This document shows positions 1 to 4,401 of a stretch of 5,470 bases of DNA, piece after piece. How positions within the stretch are numbered: position 1 is the first letter of the stretch; every line of letters starts with the position of its first letter. The stretch is from Bacteriovoracaceae bacterium. Its GTDB lineage: Bacteria > Bdellovibrionota > UBA1018. The position numbers and the translations under genes are program-made. The stretch is taken from NCBI GenBank assembly GCA_023250795.1, contig JAHFAB010000152.1:1-5470 (forward strand), given 5' to 3'. The notes beneath the pieces are model-generated. The model did no database searches. It was not told the DNA's origin and saw only the letters and a list, made by a program, of their open reading frames with translations.

Positions 1-38
1 CCACCCGATTGGCGATCGTTTTGTTGTCCTGTACTCAT
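1..38 (-). CDS. rpsE: 30S ribosomal protein S5, N-terminal fragment
   Basis: Only the first 12 codons (reading MSTGQQNDRQSG) lie in the window; the gene runs off the left edge. The peptide alone is not diagnostic, because the S5 N-terminus is variable and disordered in most bacteria. The call rests on position: rpsE follows rplR in the spc operon almost universally. The ATG at 38-36 is preceded by a perfect AAAGGAG at 54-48 with a 9-nt spacer, 18 nt after the rplR stop. S5 is a small-subunit protein involved in decoding fidelity and mRNA entry-channel helicase activity, but none of those regions is visible here. Reading the sequence to the left would confirm it. Confidence 0.85.
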   Translation of the reverse strand, partial: MSTGQQNDRQSG

Positions 39-47
39 TTCACAGTT

Positions 48-54
48 CTCCTTT
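48..54 (-). promoter_or_regulatory. Shine-Dalgarno site of rpsE
   Basis: AAAGGAG lies in the 18-nt rplR-rpsE gap, 9 nt before the ATG. It is the main sequence evidence that the truncated reading frame at the window edge is a real gene start. Confidence 0.85.
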
Positions 55-56
55 GT

Positions 57-434
57 TTAAAATTTCAATCCGCCTTCGCGAGCTGCATCAGCTAAAGCCT
101 TGATCTGTCCATGATAAAGATACCCACTTCGATCAAAAACTACATTTTGTATCTTCTTCGCCAAAGCCCGTTTTGCTACCAAGTTCCCTAAAGTCTTAGC
201 TCCTTCTATCGTCCCATGGGCTTTGCTTCGTAACTCTTCTTCTTGAGTAGAAGCCGCTACCAATGTGTGTCCCTTGATATCGTCAATCAGTTGCACATAG
301 AGATGGTGGTTGGATCTAAAGACAGAAAAACGAGGTTTTTCTGTAGAGCCCTCTACCCGAGCACGAATGCGCTTTTTTCTCTTAAACCTGACAACCTTTT
401 TCTGACTCGTCTTTCGACCAATACGCGTAGCCAT
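57..434 (-). CDS. rplR: 50S ribosomal protein L18
   Basis: L18 (125 aa, near the usual 115-125) binds 5S rRNA with L5 and helps place it in the central protuberance of the large subunit. The N-terminal ~30 residues are strongly basic (RFKRKKRIRARVEG), as expected for the RNA-binding arm. The globular part follows, with KPRFSVFRSNHHLYVQLIDD at about 33-52. The C-terminus carries the family hallmark FDRSGYLYHGQIKALADAAR at about 100-119, then EGGLKF. The ATG at 434-432 has GAGGTG at 447-442 with a 7-nt spacer. The gene sits 21 nt after rplF and 18 nt before rpsE, the normal spc order. Nothing is odd in length or in the conserved motif. Confidence 0.98.
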   Translation of the reverse strand: MATRIGRKTSQKKVVRFKRKKRIRARVEGSTEKPRFSVFRSNHHLYVQLIDDIKGHTLVAASTQEEELRSKAHGTIEGAKTLGNLVAKRALAKKIQNVVFDRSGYLYHGQIKALADAAREGGLKF

Positions 435-455
435 TAGAATTCACCTCTCATTGAC

Positions 456-1001
456 TTACTTAGCACCTGCGGCTTTTCCTTGTTTACGAATGATTTTTTC
501 ATCCACATACTTAATCCCTTTGCCTTGATAAGGCTCGGGTTTCTTAAACGACCGAATCTTCGCAGCCACCATACCCACTAAAATTTTATCGGGACCTGTC
601 ACAACCAGATGGGTATTATTCTCAACTTTCGCGGTAATCCCCGCTGGAAGTTCATAATCGACCGGGTGTGAATAGCCTAAACTCATCGTCAAAACATTGC
701 CCTTAGTCGCAGCGCGATAACCGACGCCCACAATATCCAACTCTTTTGTGAACCCAGTGTGCACTCCATGGACCATATTATGGATCAACGTCCGAGTAAG
801 ACCGTGCAGAGCAGAAGCATGGGCCACCAAATTTGCATCACAAGTGACTAAAACAGCTCCATTCTCAACTTTCGCGGTAATCCCTCGTGCTAACTCACGA
901 GAAAGCTTTCCCTTAGGACCTTCCACTTTGACCTGATTATTTTTTATTTCTACTTTTACACCCTGAGCTATTTTAACAGGGACTTTTCCTACACGAGACA
1001 T
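456..1001 (-). CDS. rplF: 50S ribosomal protein L6
   Basis: L6 (181 aa, usual 175-185) binds 23S rRNA near the sarcin-ricin loop and GTPase-associated region. It is built of two homologous alpha/beta domains, here about residues 1-82 and 83-181. Visible landmarks are MSRVGKVPVKI at the start, VEGPKGKLSREL (27-38) in domain 1, GVGYRA (92-97), LGYSHPVDYELPAGI (108-122), TGPDK (135-139) and the C-terminal signature PEPYQGKGIKY (155-165). The signature normally reads PEPYKGKG; here the Lys is Gln159 (codon CAA). GITAKVEN occurs at both 40-47 and 121-128, encoded by identical DNA. The ATG lies only 3 nt after the rpsH stop, and its ribosome-binding site is inside rpsH, which suggests translational coupling. 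Confidence 0.98.
   Translation of the reverse strand: MSRVGKVPVKIAQGVKVEIKNNQVKVEGPKGKLSRELARGITAKVENGAVLVTCDANLVAHASALHGLTRTLIHNMVHGVHTGFTKELDIVGVGYRAATKGNVLTMSLGYSHPVDYELPAGITAKVENNTHLVVTGPDKILVGMVAAKIRSFKKPEPYQGKGIKYVDEKIIRKQGKAAGAK
618..641 (-). repeat. 24-bp direct repeat in rplF, domain 2 copy
   Basis: This segment is identical base for base to 861-884. It is in frame and encodes GITAKVEN at residues 121-128 in the second L6 domain. Both flanking bases differ, so the identity is exactly 24 bp. Confidence 0.95.
861..884 (-). repeat. 24-bp direct repeat in rplF, domain 1 copy
   Basis: This is the partner of 618-641, encoding GITAKVEN at residues 40-47 in the first L6 domain. The two copies lie 243 bp (81 codons) apart, which is about the spacing of the two homologous domains. 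Confidence 0.95.
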
Positions 1002-1004
1002 AAA

Positions 1005-1403
1005 TCACCACACCTCACAAAGAATTTCGCCACCCACTTTTGCGGCGCGAGCTCTTTGTCCTGTCATGAGACCCTTTGAAGTCGAAACAATTGCAATCCC
1101 AGCACCGCTCAGAGGTCTCGGGATCTCTTCATATCCCGAATACCGTCTCAAACCTGGTCTACTCACCCGTTTGATCCCCTGAATAACACTCGAACCTTGC
1201 TCAGTGTATTTGAGATAAATTTTGATCACAGGTTTTCCCTCTTCGCGATGAAGACGAAAATTTTTGATATAACCTTCTTCTTTCAAAACTCTCACTAAAT
1301 TGGCTTTCAAACGAGAAGCAGGGATTTCAACCTTCTCATGCCTTTCTCGTGTCGAGTTTCGAATTCTTGTTAATAAATCTGCTACAGGATCTGTCATGCT
1401 CAT
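1005..1403 (-). CDS. rpsH: 30S ribosomal protein S8
   Basis: S8 (132 aa, usual 130-133) is a primary binder of 16S rRNA helix 21 in the central domain and, in E. coli, the translational repressor of the spc operon. The N-terminal domain starts MSMTDPVADLLTRIRNS (1-17), with EIPASRLKANLVRVLKEEGYI at about 26-46. The C-terminal RNA-binding signature GIAIVSTSKGLMTGQRARAA is at 102-121, followed by KVGGEILCEVW. All conserved residues of the signature are present. Two in-frame ATGs are possible (1403 and 1397). AAAAGGAA at 1419-1412 lies 8 nt before the first, which favours 1403. The gene follows rpsN by 17 nt and ends 3 nt before rplF. Confidence 0.98.
   Translation of the reverse strand: MSMTDPVADLLTRIRNSTRERHEKVEIPASRLKANLVRVLKEEGYIKNFRLHREEGKPVIKIYLKYTEQGSSVIQGIKRVSRPGLRRYSGYEEIPRPLSGAGIAIVSTSKGLMTGQRARAAKVGGEILCEVW
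1011..1016 (-). promoter_or_regulatory. rplF Shine-Dalgarno site inside the end of rpsH
   Basis: GAGGTG lies within the last codons of rpsH, 9 nt before the rplF ATG. Ribosomes finishing rpsH cover this site, so rplF is probably translated by coupling or re-initiation. Confidence 0.75.
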
Positions 1404-1420
1404 ATTGAATATTCCTTTTC

Positions 1421-1606
1421 TTACCAGCTCGACTTTACTACACCAGGAAGGTGGCCTTTGAGTGCCAACCCTCTAAAACAGAGCCGACACATGTTAAACT
1501 TACGCATGTAAGCCCTCGCCCTTCCACAAAGTGGACAACGGTTTTTAACCCGAACTTTGAACTTCAGTTTTTTACCAATTTTTTCAATTTTATTCTTTGT
1601 AGACAA
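1421..1606 (-). CDS. rpsN: 30S ribosomal protein S14, zinc-binding short form
   Basis: S14 sits in the head of the small subunit. This is the 61-residue C+ (type Z) form with a zinc knuckle: Cys24 and Cys27 in CPLCG, Cys40 and Cys43 in CRLCF, spaced CxxC-12-CxxC. The C-terminal part [17 protein letters not shown] matches the usual family ending. The length equals the canonical short form, which supports the TTG start at 1606-1604; no ATG or GTG start would give the normal N-terminus. AAAGGAG at 1620-1614 lies 7 nt before the TTG and overlaps the TAA stop of rplE. Expression is therefore probably coupled to rplE. The zinc-free paralogue, if the genome has one, is not in this window. Confidence 0.97.
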   Translation of the reverse strand: MSTKNKIEKIGKKLKFKVRVKNRCPLCGRARAYMRKFNMCRLCFRGLALKGHLPGVVKSSW

Positions 1607-1613
1607 AACCTCT

Positions 1614-1620
1614 CTCCTTT
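1614..1620 (-). promoter_or_regulatory. rpsN Shine-Dalgarno site overlapping the rplE stop
   Basis: The rplE stop TAA (1621-1619) and the ribosome-binding site share bases as TAAAGGAG. The site decides the TTG start of rpsN (7-nt spacer) and suggests that ribosomes terminating on rplE feed rpsN. Confidence 0.85.
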
Positions 1621-2398
1621 ACTTGCGGAACGGCATTCCAAAAGCAGCCAACACTGCTCTCGCATGTTCATTATTTTTTGCAGTTGTACCAATAGTCACA
1701 GTCATCCCTCGAACCTTGTCCACTCTGTCATAATTAATTTCTGGGAAAATAATCTGCTCTCTAATTCCCATCGAATAATTTCCACGGCCATCAAACGACT
1801 TTGGATTGAGTCCTTTGAAATCTCGCACTCTGGGTAGTGCAACATTCATCAAACGATCTAAAAATTCGTACATCCGAGCCCGTCTCAAAGTCACTTGGAC
1901 TCCCACGGCTAGGCCTTTTCTCACTTTGAAAGTGGCAATGGACTTCTTGGCTCGTGTCAAAACAGCCTTTTGCCCAGTGATGGACATGATCTCTTCTAAA
2001 GTCCCGTCTAGAACTTTGGGATTAGCAACTGCCTCTTTCACAGCACAATTGACCACCACTTTAGTCAAACGAGGAACCTGCATTGGATTTTTAAACTGGA
2101 ACTCTTTAGAAACAGCGGGAACAACTTTTTCTTTATAAAAAGTCAAAAGCCTAGGAGTTTTACTGGGAGAAGATCGAGTTTCTCCTGGAGCCGCGATCTT
2201 CAGTGCAGAAGCAGCCGCCTCGTCCTTGCTCCGCTTTGCCTTTGCACGATTGGCATCGGCTGCAGTTTTTTTGGCCTCAGTTTTGGCCTTCGCTTTGGCC
2301 TTGATTTGAGCCTCTGCATCGCCTGAGTCGTCTTCCTTGGCCTTGGCTTTAGATTCTTTTACTTCCTCTGCTTTGTCTTTTACTTTTGCAGCTGCCAC
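1619..2398 (-). CDS. rplE: 50S ribosomal protein L5 with an N-terminal Lys/Ala-rich extension
   Basis: L5 binds 5S rRNA in the central protuberance and forms an intersubunit bridge with the small-subunit head. The protein is 259 aa against about 179-185 for typical L5. Residues 1 to ~80 are a low-complexity extension rich in Lys, Ala, Glu and Asp (for example [10 protein letters not shown]), probably disordered or helical. The conserved L5 fold starts near [15 protein letters not shown] (81-95), continues with NPMQVPRL (104-111), and has the family signature [16 protein letters not shown] (140-155). Later landmarks are [18 protein letters not shown] (204-221) and GMPFRK at the end. The usual N-x-G-V-G-E-A stretch reads NCAVKEA here (117-123). 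The start is GTG at 2398-2396 with a perfect AAAGGAG 7 nt upstream, and no in-frame start near residue 80 has a comparable site, so the extension is probably translated. Confidence 0.97.
   Translation of the reverse strand: MAAAKVKDKAEEVKESKAKAKEDDSGDAEAQIKAKAKAKTEAKKTAADANRAKAKRSKDEAAASALKIAAPGETRSSPSKTPRLLTFYKEKVVPAVSKEFQFKNPMQVPRLTKVVVNCAVKEAVANPKVLDGTLEEIMSITGQKAVLTRAKKSIATFKVRKGLAVGVQVTLRRARMYEFLDRLMNVALPRVRDFKGLNPKSFDGRGNYSMGIREQIIFPEINYDRVDKVRGMTVTIGTTAKNNEHARAVLAAFGMPFRK
2270..2305 (-). repeat. 12-bp tandem repeat, three in-frame units, in the rplE extension
   Basis: In the coding direction the units are ATCAAGGCCAAA, GCGAAGGCCAAA and ACTGAGGCCAAA (2305-2294, 2293-2282, 2281-2270), encoding IKAK, AKAK and TEAK. 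The core GGCCAAA is identical in all three. This points to growth of the L5 extension by duplication of short in-frame blocks. Confidence 0.85.
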
Positions 2399-2424
2399 TT
2401 TAATTCTCCTTTAATTCTTTAATT
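2398..2424 (-). repeat. Three copies of AATTAAAG in the rplE leader
   Basis: AATTAAAG occurs at 2424-2417, 2416-2409 and 2405-2398, the first two adjacent and the third after a GAG spacer. The rplE ribosome-binding site spans the end of the second copy and the GAG. The A/U-rich repeats would keep this initiation region unstructured. The units are short, so chance is possible. Confidence 0.7.
2406..2412 (-). promoter_or_regulatory. Shine-Dalgarno site fixing the GTG start of rplE
   Basis: AAAGGAG lies 7 nt before GTG (2398-2396), in the 24-nt gap after rplX. It is the strongest evidence that the long N-terminal extension of L5 is translated. Confidence 0.88.
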
Positions 2425-2800
2425 AAACCGGGTCCAAGTTTTCCTGACATCGCTTACAAACTCTGACTTTTTTAGTTTGAACGACACCCTTGGCAGAACC
2501 CTTTTTCGCGGCCGCTTCAACAAATTTATAACCATGCCGCACTCCTCGATTGCACTTCGGACAAAGCAGAAGCACATTGGAAAAATGAAGAGGAAGTTCT
2601 TTCTCAATCGCCCCACCTTGTGGGTTTTTTTGAGTGGGTTTTGCATGTTTCTTGACTAGGTTGACTTTCTCTACCGTAATTCTTCCAGTCTTAAAGTTCA
2701 CTTGCAAAACTTTTCCGGTTTTTCCTTTTTCACGACCAGACATGACCTGGACCTGATCGTTCTTTTTAAGCTTTGTTTTAAACACTTCTAATGTCGTCAT
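2423..2800 (-). CDS. rplX: 50S ribosomal protein L24, four-cysteine form
   Basis: L24 is an early assembly initiator of the large subunit, near the exit of the peptide tunnel. From the ATG at 2800 the protein is 125 aa (usual about 75-110). A KOW domain covers about residues 13-45 ([19 protein letters not shown]), followed by [20 protein letters not shown]. The C-terminal part holds two CxxC pairs, Cys80/Cys83 and Cys115/Cys118, likely a zinc ribbon. The stretch between the pairs is longer than usual by about 14 residues, around [14 protein letters not shown] (96-109). A TTG six codons upstream (2818) is in frame, but GAGG at 2812-2809 lies 8 nt before the ATG and would sit inside the longer version, so I chose the ATG. 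It starts 21 nt after rplN. Confidence 0.96.
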   Translation of the reverse strand: MTTLEVFKTKLKKNDQVQVMSGREKGKTGKVLQVNFKTGRITVEKVNLVKKHAKPTQKNPQGGAIEKELPLHFSNVLLLCPKCNRGVRHGYKFVEAAAKKGSAKGVVQTKKVRVCKRCQENLDPV

Positions 2801-2805
2801 AATAT

Positions 2806-2812
2806 CTTCCTC
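2806..2812 (-). promoter_or_regulatory. Shine-Dalgarno site deciding the ATG start of rplX
   Basis: GAGGAAG precedes the ATG at 2800-2798 by 5 nt (8 nt counted from GAGG). It falls downstream of the alternative TTG at 2818 and so argues against the six-residue-longer form. Confidence 0.8.
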
Positions 2813-2821
2813 AGGCAATCC

Positions 2822-3190
2822 TTACAAAACCTCTGGCGCTAGAGATATAATCTTCGTAAACGCCTTCGCACGAAGCTCTCTTGCCACGGGTCCAAAAATA
2901 CGAGTTCCAATCGGCTCATTTTGAGCATTAATCAGCACAATGGAATTATTATCAAAACGAATATAAGTTCCATCATTGCGGTTGACTTCTTTTCGGGTGC
3001 GTACAATCACGCCTTTCACGATTTCACCTTTTTTTACTTTCGCACTCGGTATTGCATCTTTTACAGTCACCACGACCACATCTCCTAAAGATGCATATCT
3101 CCTGCGACTTCCACCCAAAACTTTTATGCACATCACGGACTTAGCTCCAGAGTTATCAGCTACGTCTAGACGGGTCTGCATTTGAATCAT
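2822..3190 (-). CDS. rplN: 50S ribosomal protein L14
   Basis: L14 (122 aa, exactly the usual length) binds 23S rRNA at the subunit interface and contacts 16S rRNA in an intersubunit bridge. The start [17 protein letters not shown] (1-17) is canonical. The family signature runs from GVIVRT (60-65) through NDGTYIRF (72-79) to VLI (85-87). The C-terminus [14 protein letters not shown] (94-107) followed by SLAPEVL is also standard. The ATG at 3190-3188 is preceded by GAGGAG (3204-3199) with an 8-nt spacer. The gene lies 81 nt after rpsQ, the widest gap in the window, most of which is an 11-bp tandem repeat. In E. coli the separate spc promoter lies in this gap; I see no convincing promoter here. 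Confidence 0.98.
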   Translation of the reverse strand: MIQMQTRLDVADNSGAKSVMCIKVLGGSRRRYASLGDVVVVTVKDAIPSAKVKKGEIVKGVIVRTRKEVNRNDGTYIRFDNNSIVLINAQNEPIGTRIFGPVARELRAKAFTKIISLAPEVL

Positions 3191-3209
3191 AAAATCATCT
3201 CCTCATCAC

Positions 3210-3253
3210 TTTATCTTCTCGGCCACTTCTCGGTCACTTCTTGGTCTCTTCTC
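3210..3253 (-). repeat. Imperfect 11-bp tandem repeat, four units, between rpsQ and rplN
   Basis: In the transcribed direction the units are GAGAAGAGACC (3253-3243), AAGAAGTGACC (3242-3232), GAGAAGTGGCC (3231-3221) and GAGAAGATAAA (3220-3210). The core AGAAG is invariant, and the first three units end in CC. The array fills over half of the 81-nt gap and stops just before the rplN ribosome-binding site. The unit length is not a multiple of three, and the sequence follows the rpsQ stop, so it is non-coding leader. It may be slippage product or a binding or structural element; I cannot tell which. Confidence 0.88.
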
Positions 3254-3271
3254 AGGCCAACTGCCTCAAGC

Positions 3272-3607
3272 CTAAACAGCCACCTCAGCCGCCTGATTTC
3301 CTCTCCTCAAAATGGACTGCAACACCCAGCGTTTTTCTCGACTGATCGGTCGAGAAGAAACGACTGCGACTAAATCACCCATCTTCGCTTCGTTTTTTTC
3401 ATCATGGGCTTTGAACTTACGCGATTGAGTACTGTATTTCTTATAAAGCGTGTGCTTGACATGTCGATCTACTTTTACCACGATTGTTTTTTGCATTTTA
3501 TTGCTGACCACAGTTCCAACCAAAACTCTTCTCTTCTGAAGAGAGTTTCGATCGGCTGGATCCGGTACACTCGCTGTTGTTTCCGACTGATTTTTTTCTA
3601 ACGCCAT
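3272..3607 (-). CDS. rpsQ: 30S ribosomal protein S17 with an N-terminal extension
   Basis: S17 is an OB-fold protein binding 16S rRNA helices in the body of the small subunit and is an early assembly protein. The protein is 111 aa against about 80-90 normally. The OB core begins near RRVLVGTVVSNKMQKTIVV (26-44) and includes HTLYKKY (52-58), KAHDEKN (66-72), GDLVAVVSSRPISREKRW (77-94) and a short tail. About 24 residues precede the core, polar and unlike the conserved family. The ATG at 3607-3605 has GAAGGA at 3620-3615 (7-nt spacer), and no Met lies between residues 1 and 38, so the extension seems real. It follows rpmC by 69 nt, mostly 12-bp repeats, and precedes rplN by 81 nt, mostly 11-bp repeats. 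Confidence 0.97.
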   Translation of the reverse strand: MALEKNQSETTASVPDPADRNSLQKRRVLVGTVVSNKMQKTIVVKVDRHVKHTLYKKYSTQSRKFKAHDEKNEAKMGDLVAVVSSRPISREKRWVLQSILRRGNQAAEVAV

Positions 3608-3628
3608 AATTTATTCCTTCTCGTCTCT

Positions 3629-3688
3629 CTACTTTTTAGGCTATCTTTTTGGCTACTTTTTAGCCTATTTCTTAGCCTACTTTTTAGC
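3629..3688 (-). repeat. 12-bp tandem repeat, five units, each with an in-frame stop, at the end of rpmC
   Basis: The units in coding direction are GCTAAAAAGTAG (3688-3677), GCTAAGAAATAG (3676-3665), GCTAAAAAGTAG (3664-3653), CCAAAAAGATAG (3652-3641) and CCTAAAAAGTAG (3640-3629). The first unit is the last three codons plus stop of rpmC (Ala-Lys-Lys-stop). The others repeat this in the same frame as AKK-stop, AKK-stop, PKR-stop and PKK-stop. Units 1 and 3 are identical. The array nearly fills the 69-nt gap before rpsQ. Confidence 0.95.
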
Positions 3689-3877
3689 TTGAACTGTCTG
3701 CAAAGTTTTGATCCTTGCTAAATCTTTTCTAAGCTTCCAAATACTGGCCGTATTTTCCAACTGTCCCATCGAAAGCTTTACCTTAGCTTGAAAGAGCTCA
3801 GTTTCGGTTTCACGGACTTTCGTGACCAACTCGTCTTTGGATAGGTTTTTCAATTCCTTAAATCTCTTCGTAGACAT
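3677..3877 (-). CDS. rpmC: 50S ribosomal protein L29
   Basis: L29 (66 aa, usual 60-70) is a small two-helix protein near the exit of the peptide tunnel, next to L23 and the docking area for nascent-chain factors. The sequence shows the family pattern: KELKNLSKDELVTKVRETET in the first helix, ELFQAKVKLSMGQLENTASI in the middle, and KLRKDLARIKTLQ in the second helix. It ends AKK. The ATG at 3877-3875 follows rplP by 33 nt, with AAAGGA at 3893-3888 (10-nt spacer). Its last three codons and TAG stop form the first unit of a five-fold 12-bp repeat, so readthrough of the first stop would add only a few basic residues before the next stop. Confidence 0.97.
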   Translation of the reverse strand: MSTKRFKELKNLSKDELVTKVRETETELFQAKVKLSMGQLENTASIWKLRKDLARIKTLQTVQAKK

Positions 3878-3910
3878 ACGTCTCTCATCCTTTCTCCTAA
3901 ACCACTCAAG

Positions 3911-4390
3911 CTAAGCTGTGGCTCCAGCCTTTGTCAGTTTGGACTTTCTCAAGTCCTCTGCTCTTTTCAGTGCCAAAACTTCGCTCGCCTTACTAATCGG
4001 TTTACAATGCACAGGCAACTTATGATTGGCTAAACGCAAAGCCTCAAACGCTTCTACTTGCGGAATACCAGACATTTCAAAAACAAGCCGACCTGGCTTA
4101 ATCACTGCCGCCCATTCTTCCACATTTCCTTTTCCAGAACCCATTCGAGTTTCAGCGGGTTTCTTCGTAATAGACTTGTCCGGGAAAACACGGATCCAAA
4201 TCTTGCCTCCTCGTTTTACATAACGGGTCATCGCTACTCGGGCAGCTTCCAACTGCTTCGAGGTAATTTTTCCACACTCAGTTGCCTGAAGACCGAAGTC
4301 TCCAAAAAACAAAGTACTTCCTCGGTCTGCTTTTCCTCGCATCCGACCTTTTTGATGTTTACGCCATTTGACTCTTTTGGGTGCTAACAT
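3911..4390 (-). CDS. rplP: 50S ribosomal protein L16 with a C-terminal extension
   Basis: L16 binds 23S rRNA near the A-site tRNA elbow and is needed to complete the peptidyl-transferase region during assembly. The conserved body is clear: [19 protein letters not shown] (1-19), then FGDFGLQA (29-36). The loop [20 protein letters not shown] (77-96), with RMG at 82-84, is the conserved stretch that approaches the catalytic centre. The family usually ends soon after the motif seen here as [15 protein letters not shown] (120-134), at about 136-140 aa. This protein continues for about 25 more residues, charged at first and ending KLTKAGATA, for 159 aa. The ATG is 9 nt after the rpsC stop, with AGGAG at 4401-4397 overlapping that stop. 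Confidence 0.98.
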   Translation of the reverse strand: MLAPKRVKWRKHQKGRMRGKADRGSTLFFGDFGLQATECGKITSKQLEAARVAMTRYVKRGGKIWIRVFPDKSITKKPAETRMGSGKGNVEEWAAVIKPGRLVFEMSGIPQVEAFEALRLANHKLPVHCKPISKASEVLALKRAEDLRKSKLTKAGATA

Positions 4391-4396
4391 GGTAAA

Positions 4397-4401
4397 CTCC
4401 T
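4397..4401 (-). promoter_or_regulatory. rplP Shine-Dalgarno site overlapping the rpsC stop
   Basis: The rpsC stop TAG (4402-4400) and the ribosome-binding site AGGAG share two bases as TAGGAG, 6 nt before the rplP ATG. Ribosomes ending rpsC are thus already placed for rplP initiation. Confidence 0.85.

Noticed and set aside
1451..1837. Plus-strand open frame of 128 codons across rpsN and rplE
   Set aside because: It is antisense to two certain ribosomal-protein genes, shows no recognisable family or plausible ribosome-binding site, and is a composition shadow of the minus-strand genes. The other plus-strand frames were rejected for the same reason.
2419..2646. Minus-strand 75-codon frame overlapping rplX
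   Set aside because: It is an alternative frame inside L24 with no conserved motif; L24 in the other frame is unmistakable.
2801..2818. TTG start giving L24 six extra N-terminal residues
   Set aside because: The GAGGAAG ribosome-binding site lies inside this stretch and is ideally spaced for the ATG at 2800.
3195..3206. Three-codon mini-ORF ATG-AGG-AGA-TGA just before rplN
   Set aside because: It coincides with the GAGGAG ribosome-binding site of rplN and has no clear site of its own; chance is the simpler explanation.
3191..3271. Possible spc promoter between rpsQ and rplN
   Set aside because: Only weak -10-like AT stretches are present and no suitable -35 partner lies at normal spacing. 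The repeat array occupies most of the gap.
3240..3271. Rho-independent terminator after rpsQ (GGCC-containing inverted segments)
   Set aside because: Only 4-bp pairings can be formed and no U-tract follows; transcription clearly needs to continue into rplN.
3608..3676. rpmC-rpsQ gap as a frameshifted remnant of a longer L29 or S17
   Set aside because: L29 is full length at its first stop and S17 has its own ribosome-binding site. The gap is explained by the 12-bp repeats.
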